64,000 bases of DNA. It comes from Gnetum montanum. Taxonomy: Eukaryota > Streptophyta > Gnetopsida > Gnetales > Gnetaceae. The notes under the pieces are model-generated. The model was not told the origin of the DNA and did no database searches. It saw nothing but the letters and a program-made list of their open reading frames with translations. How positions within the stretch are numbered: the first letter of the stretch is position 1; each line of letters begins with the position of its first letter. The stretch covers positions 1,645,260 to 1,709,259 of the forward strand of contig MNCI01008572.1 of assembly GCA_015680685.1 (NCBI GenBank). The letters are read 5' to 3'. Both the position numbers and the translations under genes were made by a program. Below, piece after piece: positions 12,274 through 23,500 of the stretch.

Positions 12274-14164
12274 TTGGTGAATCTTTGTTAACATTTAGAG
12301 GATTGGACCAAGAGGCATTGTCAAAGAATATGAAACACCATGATGAACACGACACCAATACCATTTTTCAATGCCCACTTGGACAAAGCCTCACTATACT
12401 TAAGAGTGCCAAAGTAATCAGGTGTGATAGGGAATAGTTTCAAGAGATGGGTTAATGAACAATGGATAGTGTGGATAGAGCATGTGTATTACCATGATGG
12501 CTTGTTACCATAACATGATCCCTCATCGGAGTGCTTGTGAGGAAGTTAGCATGAAAAGGTGTCCTACCCTTTGGATTTCAACCTCTTGTCGAAGTGCTTA
12601 TGAGACAGTTGATCCAAGGCTAGACCGATTGCAAAATGGCAATTGTGCCATTTGACCTGGGCACTTGACTTGTCACATTTTCTTTCCTTTCCTTTTTTTT
12701 CATTTTTTTTGTTTTTTTTTTCATATTTTTCGGTGAACTATGCACCATATTTGCCTAAAGGAAACTGTATCACATCTATACGACAAGTGTTTCCTCCCCA
12801 GGATGAGTTGTGTTACACTCAGTTGGGGCTTTGAATAGCCCAAAAAGGCTCCCCATGGGATGAGTTGCATTATGTTTGCTATGGGTTTAGTGGTTGACTA
12901 TAAGAAGGGTTTCATGTGCATTGGGGAAGCTTGCAGGGGATGTGGAAGATTACAAGATCAAGAGGTAGAGGACAGGTTGACTGAGGGGATGGTAGGAATG
13001 TGCACTCTCAAGTAGCTAGGCAAGCCAAAGTAAACACATCAGAGCAATGTAGTGTCTTATCATCATCATGTAATGCATCCTTGAATGATGCCTACCAAGC
13101 TCTATCTTGCAATCACAACATAGATAAAATAAGAAAAAATAACCATCATGTGATATGAGGGTGAAGTCTTGCCTGCTCGACGAATTATGAGCATTGCAAG
13201 TGTTGTGTAAATTGATGCAATGTCCAAAGAAGGAAGGCTAGTGTAGGTGTTAGTGGTGGCAAGCTGGAAAGCTCTAGCAAACACACTAGAAGTGAGCACT
13301 CAAGTGACTAGGAGCAATGGTGATGTAGGTGCTCAAGAGTTCTTACCAAAGATAGGAGCCAGGAAACTCAACCACAAGGAAAGGAGTTACAGTGTTGGAT
13401 GCTCTTATAAACTCAGGTAATGGTGAGGGCTAGAGGATGGTAGTGCTATGGCTAGGCCACAGTACTACTGGGACTCCAGTAGGTGTTGTTGATGATGAGG
13501 GCTATAACCAAAATGATTGGATGTGGTGACAATAGCTTTGGAAGGTTAGTAAGATGTCAAATGACATATCTGGAAGATCGACAAGATGCTAGGGACAACA
13601 ACGTTGCAAATTTCCTAGAGGATTTTTCCTTGATGATGTGAACTTTATTCTCGAACTGCAATGCCCCACCCCATCTTACCCAAGAGGTGTGGGCAAGCAA
13701 TAGAAGATTGGAAGTATTCTTGCTCTCTTGTTCACAGAACCATATATGTTGGACTATAGGTGCTAAATCACGAACCCAGTTTTAGGTCTTGGTAGATCAC
13801 CGACTATGCTAGTTTAAGGTCCTAGCAGATCATGATCCTAGTTTAAGGTCCAAGTGGGTCATGATGTTCTAATTTAAAGTCCTAGTAGACCGCTATGCTA
13901 GTTTAATGTTGTAGCAGATGGTGGATGGTCATTTTAAGGTCATACTAGACCATGTTGTGGGTGCTAGTTTAATTTCATAGACCAAGGACATTCTATGCTA
14001 TTTTAATGTCATAGAGGATATCTATGCCAGTTTAACATCATAGTGAATGTCTATGCCAATTTAATGTCATAACAAAAATTTGTGCTAGTTTAATGTCATA
14101 GTAGATGTTTGTGCCAAATTAACATCATAGTAGACATCTGCTTGCCTTGATTTTTTCATTGATG
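12274..14164 (-). other. E2 3' untranslated region
   Basis: About 1.9 kb between INT and the 3' LTR with no coding sequence that I can identify. It aligns with 30376-32260 of E3. It contains a long T-rich tract on the + strand (about 12675-12735; purine-rich on the element sense strand), a conserved block with TTTCCTCCCCAGGATGA near 12790, and the minisatellite at 13780-14150. A polypurine tract at the LTR border is not clear in this copy. Confidence 0.7.
13780..14150. repeat. Minisatellite in the 3' UTR of E2
   Basis: Degenerate 29-36 bp units with the core GCTAGTTTAATGTCATAG or GCTAGTTTAAGGTCCTAGCA. Same family as 1-462 and 31940-32220. Confidence 0.8.
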
Positions 14165-15210
14165 TGAGACTGCATGTCACATGTATGATGGCTTTAGGTA
14201 TGAGTGGTTAATAGAATTGGCAAAATCATTGCCATCTAGATCAGTGAGCTTCAAGGCTCTATTTTTGTAAGCCTTAGTGATCAAGAAAGGCCCTTCCCAG
14301 TTGGATGAGAATTTATCCGTAGGCTCATGGATGACCTTGAGGACCAAGTCCCATATCTTGATTGGACGTTGATGTTGATTGTGATAATTCTTTTGCAATT
14401 GCTTCTCTTAGTACCACTTGATGCAATTAAGCATTTGGATGTGCTCCTCCTCTATAGAGTTAAGTTCAGTGGTTCTCAAATCATTCTTTTGAACTTCATC
14501 CGTGAAGCTCAAGAGGGTCATGCGGAGCCATGAGACCAATAATTCAAGAGGCAACACTGCTTCAGATCCATACACAAGACTATATGATGTTTTACCTATT
14601 ACAATTTTGCATGTCATGCGGTAGGCCCATAGTGAGTAGAATAATTATTCATTCCATTATTGCTTACTATCGTTAAGGATCCTCTTCAAGAGGTTAACGA
14701 TGACCTTGTTTGTAGCCTCCACTTGACCATTCACTTGAGGGTAGTATGGTGACAAAAAAGAGTGTTTGTTGCCAAGGTTTTCATATAAGGCCTTGGTTTC
14801 TACACTATTAAATTGTGGATTATTATCCAAGACTATAGTCATGGGGAGATCAAATCAGGTCACTATGTTATCAAGAATGAATTTGCAAACTTGCTGAGAT
14901 GTTGTCTTCCTAAGGGGAATAGCTTGAACCTACTTTGTGAAATACTCAGTTGTGGTAATGATGAAGCTGTGTCCTACAGAAGACTTAGGCATTATAGGCC
15001 CTATTATGTCCAATCCTGAATGTTGAAATGGCCATGTCATCTACATAATATGTAGTTCAGTAGGTGACGCATTAGATTCCCATGCCGCTAACACACGTCA
15101 CATGTCCTAACCTTAGAGATGCAATCGTGCTCCATTTAAGGCTAGTAATATCTAATTTTTGTTGCCATTGTCCTAGGAGCTATATGATCCACACATAGTC
15201 CCTTATGGAC
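14165..15210 (-). pseudogene. E2 integrase (broken)
   Basis: Minus-strand INT. The best piece (14657-14842) carries the end of the DDE core: a DNNPQF block with the second catalytic Asp, then YYPQVNGQVEATN with the catalytic Glu. Next to it is TSYSLVYGSEAVLPLELLV at 14500-14600, then the C-terminal GPFLITKAY and DLDGNDFAN blocks ending with YLKPSYM at about 14177. The first catalytic Asp and the zinc finger (toward 15170) are heavily eroded. Interrupted by stops and frame changes. The catalytic layout is typical of Tat-type elements. Confidence 0.83.
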
Positions 15211-15429
15211 TTGATCAATGATATTTTGTGCTTCACTACCACTAACATAAGTTAATAGTATCCCATTGTAGGATCTATGACATAAGGTACTATCACCTAT
15301 GATGATATATTACTATGATTTTTTTTGCACTACATCCTTTTGGGTAAATGTTAAGTTTTGTGGGGACTCTCCCTATTGGAGATATGTCTTGATGTCATTA
15401 TACCACTCTTGGTTGTGAGTTGTACTTAT

Positions 15430-16430
15430 GGATGTAATTCCTATTGCATGAATTATAGGTTTAGTGTAATCCACTATTGAAGTGGGAAAAGTAGAAAACA
15501 TGCTTGGTGATATGCTTAAGGCTAAAGTAGCTAGTGCATCAACTATGACGTTTTCATTGCGGGGGATATGTTGGACATCTATGCTTACAAATGTTTTAAG
15601 AAAGTGTCTTTCAAAATCATAGTAACATTGTAGATTTTGTTCTTTACAAGTTTAGACATCTGTGACTTGGTTAACAACTAGTTACAAATCACCTCAAACT
15701 CCTATGTTTTGAATTTCTAACTCTTGAGCTACTAAAATGCCTCTAAGGATACCTTCATATTCTGCCATGTTGTTTGTACAAAGGACTAAAAAGTGGTATG
15801 CAAAGGGTTAGATCTCTCAAGAGGGAAATGTGATAACAACAGTAGAACTACCACCTTGCATGGTTGAAGCATCATCAAAGTGTAAAATGACCTCAAAATT
15901 TGTAGGTACTTGATTTATACTACTGACATGATCATCTGGGAATTTTGGATCTATTGTTGCTTGATTGTCTATGGGTGAAGCCATGAGTTGAGTGGCTATT
16001 TCTTGACCTTTCATGGATGCTTGTGCTATGTAATGTAGGTTAAAATTTGTGGTTATTGCCTTCCATCTTACTATTCTAATACTTTCATATATGTTTGTTG
16101 TAATAGACCTAAGTACATTGCTCTTGTAGATGACATTGACTTGATTGCGGAAAAGGTAGTGTCTCCATTTTTTAAGTGCAAAGACTAAAGTAAGATAGTA
16201 TTTCTCCACATCATTATATTTTTCCTTGTGTGCCACTAACACATGTCTTAGGTAGTAAATAGAAACCTCAAAACAATTGTCTCACTTTTGAAAAAGCAAG
16301 GAAGCAATGGACATATCTGACATTACAAGGTAGATATAGAATGGTTTATCTCTTTGTAGAGGATAAATTATTGGAAGTTGAGCTAGCTCCTCTTTCAGGC
16401 AAATGCCTCTTGGGATTGAGCTGTCCACTC
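15430..16430 (-). pseudogene. E2 RNase H pair (broken)
   Basis: A 141-residue open stretch (15817-16242, minus) runs from the end of the RT-linked RNase H (FALKKWRHYLF) through a linker with QASMKGQEIATQLMASP to the start of the second RNase H. There the motif reads LHFDDASTMQGG; E3 has FDGAS here, so one Gly has become Asp. The C-terminal part (about 15480-15600) is degraded. The two-domain order matches E1 and E3. Confidence 0.78.
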
Positions 16431-17496
16431 AAAGTTAACTCCTTTTTCAAGCAAATGTTGCATTGGTCACAACTTATCAGTCAATCTTGTGATCAACCTA
16501 TGTATGAATTGTATTCTACCTTGTAATCCATGTAGCTCCTTAAGGTTGCTGGTGGTGCCAAGTTGGTGAGAGCCTTGACCTTGTTGGGGTCTACGCGTAT
16601 TCCTGTTTCTAATACCACAAAGCCTAACATGTGATCAATTCTAATGCCAAAGACACACTTTCTTGGATTAAGGAAAAGGTCATGTCTATGAAAATGTTTA
16701 AGGACATGGTCCAAGTCATTTGCATGGTCATGAGCCATTTTGGACTTAACCACTATGTCATCAACATAGTCATTGAGAAATTCTATCAGATAGTTGCTAA
16801 AGATATATGTCATTGTATGTTGATACATTTATCCTACATTCATTAATCCAAAGGACATCATTGTATACTAAAATGTACCCTAGGGGGTCATGAAAGTAGT
16901 GGTAAGCTAATTCTTTGGGTTGATGCGAATTTGGTTGTACCTTGAGAACCCATCCATGAAGGACAACAAGGCATGACCAACCATAGTATCAATGAGCTGG
17001 TCAATACTAGGTGATGGGAAATCATCTTTAATGGTTGCCTTGTTTAAGTCTTGGAAAACTATACAAATGTGTATACCTCCATTTTTCTTGGGAACAACTA
17101 CAATGTTTGAAACCTAATCTACATAGTCAACTATTTAGTTGAAACTAGCTTGGTAAATTTTAGTGACCTCATCATAGATGACCAACATGATCTTAGGCTT
17201 AATTTTACAAGCCTTTTGTTTAATTGGTTTAATGCATAGATCTAAGATAATTTTATGTTGTATTATATGTGGATCTAAGCCTGGCATGTTCTCATAAGAC
17301 CATGCAAATGCCTTGACATTATCACTAAGAACTCTAGAGATGCTTTGTTGGATTTGAGGCTCTAGTAAGGAACTAAGCTTCAATGTTTTTTCCTTACCTT
17401 TACATGTTGTTATAGGGACTTCTATGAGGGGATCCTTAGTCACGTCACTTGCTTCTAAGTCTAGAGCTTAGACTAGATGTTCTAGCCAATCTAGTG
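16430..17496 (-). pseudogene. E2 reverse transcriptase (broken; N-terminal side interrupted)
   Basis: Minus-strand RT. The block at 16493-16828 contains NDYVDDIVVKSKMAHDHAND (active-site YVDD) followed by LNPRKCVFGIR and LGFVV. The N-terminal block at 17135-17443 contains AFAWSYENMPGLDPHIIQHK, typical of this lineage. The palm region between them is interrupted. The sequence stops at an assembly gap at 17497, and the missing upstream piece resumes at 19948. Confidence 0.82.
17458..17496. repeat. 39-bp direct repeat, left copy, at the edge of the E2 interruption
   Basis: Element pol sequence (AGTCTAGAGCTTAGACTAGA and following) that is repeated in diverged form at 19948-19986 on the other side of the gap and foreign DNA. 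In E3 the sequence occurs once (about 35526-35564). It is too long for a normal target duplication. Confidence 0.7.
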
Positions 17497-17940
17497 NNNN
17501 NNNNNNNNNNNNNNNNNNNNNNNNNNNNNNNNNNNNNNNNNNNNNNNNNNNNNNNNNNNNNNNNNNNNNNNNNNNNNNNNNNNNNNNNNNNNNNNNNNNN
17601 NNNNNNNNNNNNNNNNNNNNNNNNNNNNNNNNNNNNNNNNNNNNNNNNNNNNNNNNNNNNNNNNNNNNNNNNNNNNNNNNNNNNNNNNNNNNNNNNNNNN
17701 NNNNNNNNNNNNNNNNNNNNNNNNNNNNNNNNNNNNNNNNNNNNNNNNNNNNNNNNNNNNNNNNNNNNNNNNNNNNNNNNNNNNNNNNNNNNNNNNNNNN
17801 NNNNNNNNNNNNNNNNNNNNNNNNNNNNNNNNNNNNNNNNNNNNNNNNNNNNNNNNNNNNNNNNNNNNNNNNNNNNNNNNNNNNNNNNNNNNNNNNNNNN
17901 NNNNNNNNNNNNNNNNNNNNNNNNNNNNNNNNNNNNNNNN
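17497..17940. other. Assembly gap (444 N)
   Basis: Run of N. The open frame crossing it (17449-18000) is an artefact. Confidence 0.99.
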
Positions 17941-19947
17941 AAGAAGCTATTCTGGTCCCATCAAAATACCAAAGATTTTCTGAACCCTCTCGACTACTGA
18001 ATTGTTCAACGGCATGACTACAAATAGAGGCTCTATTACAACAATCCCAATAGAAGTTCCTATATGTTGCATAATAACAAAATTTACTACTAAAATGCTC
18101 TTAAGGCTTTTAAACACAAGCTCTTCTATGGAAAAATTTTAATAGAAATTTCTTTCGGGCAACAAGAACAATAAGAGCAATCTAAAAATCCCAAAATTAC
18201 TTGCCAAGGATGATACTATCTAAACCACTAGTTAAACAATATAAAGAAAATAAAAAATAAAAATCATAACTCATAGGACTATGACAAAGAGGCTGAAATC
18301 TTTATTTAGCAAGCCATCTTACAAGCAATCTTCTTTACAAATCTTCCAAGATCCCAAGTGTGATGTGTGAGACCTCAAGTGATCTCTTCTCCAAAATTTT
18401 TTTTTAACAATTATCCTACCAAAATCCCCCTCTCAAAGTGCTCATGAAGCCTTTTTATAAGGTTTACAAGGTAGTTACATGCCAAAATATCCTAGCTAAC
18501 TTTTCTTCCAAGTAACTTGGCCAACCAATTAGAAGTTTACTTGCCCAACAAGTTAGGAGGTTACTTGTCCATTTAATTAGGAGGAAGTTAGGAACTTATT
18601 CATAAAGTTAGGGGGAATTAATTAATAAATATTATAAATATTTCCTTTAAAAGTAGTTTATTAAAATAATTCTAAATTCCCTAATCTAATTTAATTTAAT
18701 TTAAATTTTAAATACTAAGTGTTATTAATCTCTAAGATTTTACCATATAATATAATATAATATCCACCTTATTGGTGGTAGCGGTAGTTAATTTATCCTT
18801 TCTTATTCCTGATAATTGAAGTTAAAATTCGAAATGGCCGAAATACAAGCCTGAAGGTGAAGGCACCGATGCTGCAACTGCCCGCAACTAATTCAAAATA
18901 TCTTCTTTAGCCAAAAATCGTTACCAGTAACTGCCACCATAGGAGAAGACTCAGCTGCTGCGTTAGGAAACGTTGCCATGTGTTCCGTAAGGATCTGCAA
19001 CTGTTGTAACCTCTACTTCTCAAAAATGCCGGGAATTTATGTTTGTCTTCAATACTGAAACCTTTACATCCTTTGATAATTTTGAACATTCAGAACCGGC
19101 GGGACAGGGGGACTTGAAATCTGTTTGGAGCCAGGCATCCAGAATCTTAACTCCTTCATCAGGATTGGTGAACATTCCACCAACGACGATGACATTGGAG
19201 TTGTTAATGGATCTGCAATTTTGGGCGTCATCCATGGAGGAGCATGTCATGGCATAGACGCCTGGAAGCTTGTTCACGAAAACTACTACACCAACGCTAG
19301 TTTCGCAAGCAATGAGGTCCCGAACGTCCTCCTACTCCTCCTACTGTGCCTACGCCTTACTCATGGCCCTACCCATGTGGTCACCAGCAACGTAATACTT
19401 GTCATTGCCGAGGTCCTCTACCGCGACGCCCTTGGATTTGAGGTGCGAAATCAACGTCTCTTTCTGTTCGCAGCCGAATGAGTCTGACACTATCACAATC
19501 TTCAAAGGCTTCTTCCTCCTACTCGAGGTTTCTGCTTCCACCATTGCTACTGCTGCGTCAGGGTTTCAACTTACGGTTGTTGCATCAGGGAACCAACTTT
19601 TGATAATTTTAAATGTTCAGAACCTGTTGGTAGTTTGTTAGGTCCTTCACTTGCTTCCAACTCTTAGCCGATTTTTAATAATCCATTACCCATGGTGTTG
19701 TCTATTTTTCCAATATTATTTCTTGTAGTAAATAATCACCTCCCTATTTTTTTATTCCAATCTTCACTCAAGAAAATAACTTGGCATTTTAGTTCTACTT
19801 TCCAAGAAGGCTTCAAAATCAAGATTATTTACCATTGGCTTACTTCCCATCAACTCACAATACTAAACTGCAAATTTACAACCAGGGATTGTGCTAATTT
19901 TGAACAAAATATTCCAACTGTTCCATGTAATGGCCAAATGTGCCAAC
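17941..19947. other. Non-retroelement DNA interrupting E2 pol
   Basis: About 2 kb with no counterpart in E1 or E3. It holds the DRT102-like gene fragment (19035-19544, minus). The left part (17941-18830) is AT-rich, with runs such as AATTTAATTTAATTTAAATT near 18690, and I recognise nothing in it. The right part (19640-19947) is also unassigned. CpG is more frequent around the gene fragment than in the surrounding element, which suggests later arrival or different methylation. Whether it is a real insertion, a captured segment or a scaffolding error cannot be decided because of the N gap. Confidence 0.6.
19035..19544 (-). pseudogene. DRT102-like (RpiB-domain) host gene fragment, broken
   Basis: Minus strand from an ATG at 19544: after a short charged start it reads KIVIVSDSFGCEQK, then VEDLGNDKYYVAGDHMGRAM, then (same frame, after three TAG codons at about 19326-19350) RDLIACETSVGVVVFVNK, LPGVYAMTC, NCRSINNSNVIVVGG and FKSPCPAG. 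These are the blocks, in order, of the ribose-5-phosphate isomerase B-like domain at the N-terminus of plant DRT102 proteins. The C-terminal cupin part of DRT102 was not found. The three stops lie in a Gln/Glu-rich stretch and fit CAG to TAG changes. Possibly only the first exon is present. A second fragment of its end may lie upstream (19590-19630). Confidence 0.75.
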
Positions 19948-20160
19948 AGTCTAGAGCTTGGAATAGGTGTTCTAGTTAATATAGTGATGTCTCTAGGGAT
20001 GTTATGTTGGTGTCATAAGGAAGCGATTTGAAGTCCAAAAGTTTTTTGTTTATGTGTGTCATGAGTTTTCCATAAGGTCTAGTCAAGGAAAAGGTGAATG
20101 AAGACTCTCGTACATGTTCATTTTCTCAAGATATTTTGCAAGATAACCAAAAAAACATCA
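19948..20160 (-). pseudogene. E2 pol, N-terminal piece beyond the interruption
   Basis: Resumes the E2 pol sequence that stopped at 17496; it aligns with 35526-35740 of E3. The minus strand includes a block equal to the E3 region before RT. A decayed acceptor-like CTTGCAAAATATC replaces the TTTTGCAGG seen in E1. Beyond it the antisense segment begins. Confidence 0.7.
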
Positions 20161-20464
20161 AGTGGCACCTATTTTAATGAATCAAAATGCATAGAATAAG
20201 GAAGAAAATGCTATGAAAATTAACTATGTAGTATCTAAGGTGATTTATTTATGTATATTTTATTATTTCTTGTGTTTTTTTTCTATGGCCTTGATTGATC
20301 ACAAAATTTCTAGTTTAAGGTCATCGTAGACCGTAGACTATGCATGAGGTGTAAGTTTAAGGCTTGAAAGGTTTGAAGCATGGGGCCAAGTTGAACGTTC
20401 ACTAGGAAAGTAAGAAAATATAAAAAAATTTCGAAGTGTAAAAGTTTGAACAAGTTATAAAATG

Positions 20465-20560
20465 TTTCACATTACACATGGGACATGAAGTGTTCCATGT
20501 TATGCACAGGACACGAAATGTTCCATGTTATGCACAAGACACATGACATCCTAGAAGGGT
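20465..20560. repeat. Upstream tandem repeats of antisense gene, copy 2
   Basis: About three degenerate units of roughly 31 bp, core GTTCCATGTTATGCACA then GACACGAAAT, ending about 25 bp before the TATA box at 20585. The same arrangement precedes the TATA box of copy 3. Confidence 0.75.
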
Positions 20561-20584
20561 GATGTGTCGTTTGACCCTGAAGGG

Positions 20585-20592
20585 TATAAATA
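20585..20592 (+). promoter_or_regulatory. TATA box of antisense gene, copy 2
   Basis: TATAAATA within GGGTATAAATAGGGGTTTAC, shared base for base with 36150-36157. It is on the + strand, opposite to the element transcript. Confidence 0.75.
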
Positions 20593-23500
20593 GGGGTTTA
20601 CCCATGATAAACCTGTTAATTTTACCGTTAGAGTCAATAGTCATCCAAGTGTTGCATGGCCAAGATAGAGTGTATCATCGACAGAGCATGACAACAGAAG
20701 GGCTAGAGCTTAACAATGAGAAGATGGCATGTAGGAGCAAGCATAGACACCCTGGCCTTACCAATGTTGATGAAGGAAACCACACCCTATGGTGTCTTCC
20801 TAGGGCATGCATCGAAGAGTTCCAAGAGGCACTGACTGTTAGGTAGGTCATCATGCTACACTCATGATTTCTCATTTCTTTTTTTCTTCCCACATATTTG
20901 TGCTTTAGGGTCTTGGGGTTTAGAGGATTTCTTGCCATGGGTAGGGACCGCCACCACTACCACTATTGCTATGGCACTATGCCATGGCTACTATTGCCAT
21001 TTCCATTACTATAGCTACAAAGGGAGTGCACACCATGGATGTTGTATGTTTGTTTTTTTTATGGGTTTGATGGCATCTTGTATCATGGTGCTGGGCATGG
21101 ATTTTGTCATGGGCTTCTAGGTGTTAAGCATTTTGGGATGGGGCAAGGTTTTTGTTGTGTCCCACACGGCGGGACAAGATAGGGGTTTTATGCATACCAC
21201 TTAGCATAGTGCATCGGGAGGGTTTTGGGCACTCCACATCCCATGTCATGTAATAAGGATTTCTTGTATGTTTCATGTGGTGGGATGGGACAAGGGTTCC
21301 ATGGGTGTCCCATGCCAGTTGTCAAGATCTGGGGTATCCCTAAGAGCATGAGCAAAAGGTTAGAAAACATTTGGAATTACTACGTTCTACACTTGAAAAA
21401 GTTTGCATGTGTTACAATTGTCATGCTCCCTGGGAGTGTGACCAACACTTGAAAAATTTTTGCACATTCTACCATTGATATGCTCCCTAGAAGCATGACC
21501 AAGACTTAGAATTTTTTTTCAAATTTTTGCTAGTTATTCACAGCTATCATGCTCCCTGGGAGTGTGAAAAATACTTGAAATATTTGTGCAAACTTTTCAA
21601 CCAATGATTGTATAGTTTTCACACTCTCTGGGAGCATGAACAACACTTGGAAAAAATGTTTTAGTTTTTTCTAGTTGCTCCATAGTCATCATGCTCCTTG
21701 GAAGTGTGACATGCTCTATGGGAGTGTGACCAACAAGTAGAAAATTTTTTGAGTTTTATTTATTTATTTCATGCATCATTTATCTATTACTTTTCTTATT
21801 TTATTACCCCTCTTTTGACACTAACATTTTCATTATTGTGGCAATGCAGGGTCCTGCTAAAACCTGTCCTAGTCATGGTTGAACTAGTAGGGATCTTGTG
21901 CTATATGAGTGATCCTATCCCTAATGTCTCTACATGACATGCACACATAGGACACTAAATATTCTAGTTCCAAGAGGGTGCATAGGAATTCCTAGAATTC
22001 TTACTTCACCACTTTAGTGTGATTATATGGTCACACTTGTCCATTGAAGCAGTAGGTGTCTTAGTCAAAATGTTGTTTCCTAGGGCAAACCAAGGCATTT
22101 TAAAATTCATGTTGGATGAACCTATTGAAGGTGAAGGGGTAGGGAGCTCAAGTTAGTGCCTAGGAGGTCTCAAACCCTTATCTTGGATCTAGGAGATACC
22201 TGAGTTCAAGTGCTATCATAAATACAATACTATATTCATTGCCCATTGTGTAGGCATGACCTTCCAGAACCCACCTGGAATAGTTTACTACTTTGGAGGG
22301 TGAGCCATATTACTATGATGAATATTATATATATATTTATATATATATACATACCTCATGACTTGGAATGCTTATTGCATTTTCGCCCATCGCTAGATTT
22401 TTTGTTGATGAAGGCAACCTTCACAACAGAGAAGGGACATTAGCCCTAGTCCAAACAACCCTACAAGAGTTCTCATCTATTAAGAACATGCATGCTAGTG
22501 TCATAAGGAAAATTGGAGTGGACATGATGAATTAACCTATAATTTCTCCAAATCCTATGTGAAGTGTTGGGATCTTAGGTGGTTGGATGTTGAATGGAGA
22601 TCCCAAATACCCACTATGGAAGAAGTTTTAGTCCAGATACTGAAATTCCCCACATTGTTTGTGCTACGTAAGTTGTACTACTTGTTTATTTTTATGCTTT
22701 TTTAATTTTTACTTTTCCATCTTATTGCTAATTCTATTTTTGTTTACTACAATTGTAGCCAAGTCTAAGGACATCATAGTGATTGTCTCAGGATGCACTG
22801 AGGTCAATCTTCTTTTCAAGTATGGTGAAGTTGACAGTTACCAGCACTACTTATGCCACAAGGCCCCAATAAGGATTACCCAAAATTTTTAATAGGCTAG
22901 GCTTATGGACCTCTTTTTGGTCAGGAACCAAAACATCCTGATAGCAGAAATGATTGCCATTGTTGACTCTTTCATAGAGAGTGCTGACTGCTTCCGCATG
23001 CGAGTTCACAATGTGCGGGTGATCTTTGAGATTACTAACGATCTCTTTTTCGATATCTTTGGTATCCCCTATGAAGGTTTACCTATGGGTGAAAAGACTA
23101 ATAAGGATCTAAACCATATAGGGAACATTGAAGAGTGGTTGGGCACCGAGAAAGGTTGCAAGGGAATTCCCATAAATTTGGTAAATTTGTTGGTGGCCCA
23201 ACACCTCTATCCCATCTTTTGGGCTCACACATTTCCCAAGCTTCTTTCCCAAGGAAAGGTCCTTGGGGTAGAGTAGGCTTGGATTATGAGGGACATAGTA
23301 GAGGAAGGGACATGATACAATTGAGCTAAATACCTTGCTAATGGCCTACGAGCTAAAATAATCAAACTTCGCAATAACCTCAAGGCAGGCTCTCAAGTAC
23401 ATTTTTCCTTTTTTATAGCATTCTTACACAAGTTTGGGGAATTTTTGGTAGTTTTTGAAAATAGGATATGAATGGTGCAAGATCACACCTAGATATCCAA

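Noticed and set aside
12643-12834. Phe-rich + strand peptide, possible membrane segment
   Set aside because: Comes from the T-rich tract of the E2 3' UTR and is not preserved in E3.
17449-18000. Long + strand open frame of 183 codons
   Set aside because: It is open only because it crosses the 444-N gap.
18600-18770. AT-rich stretch as a possible matrix attachment site or origin
   Set aside because: Only base composition supports it.
19039-19641. Plus-strand open frames over the DRT102-like fragment
   Set aside because: Shadows of the minus-strand coding sequence, which carries the recognisable conserved blocks.
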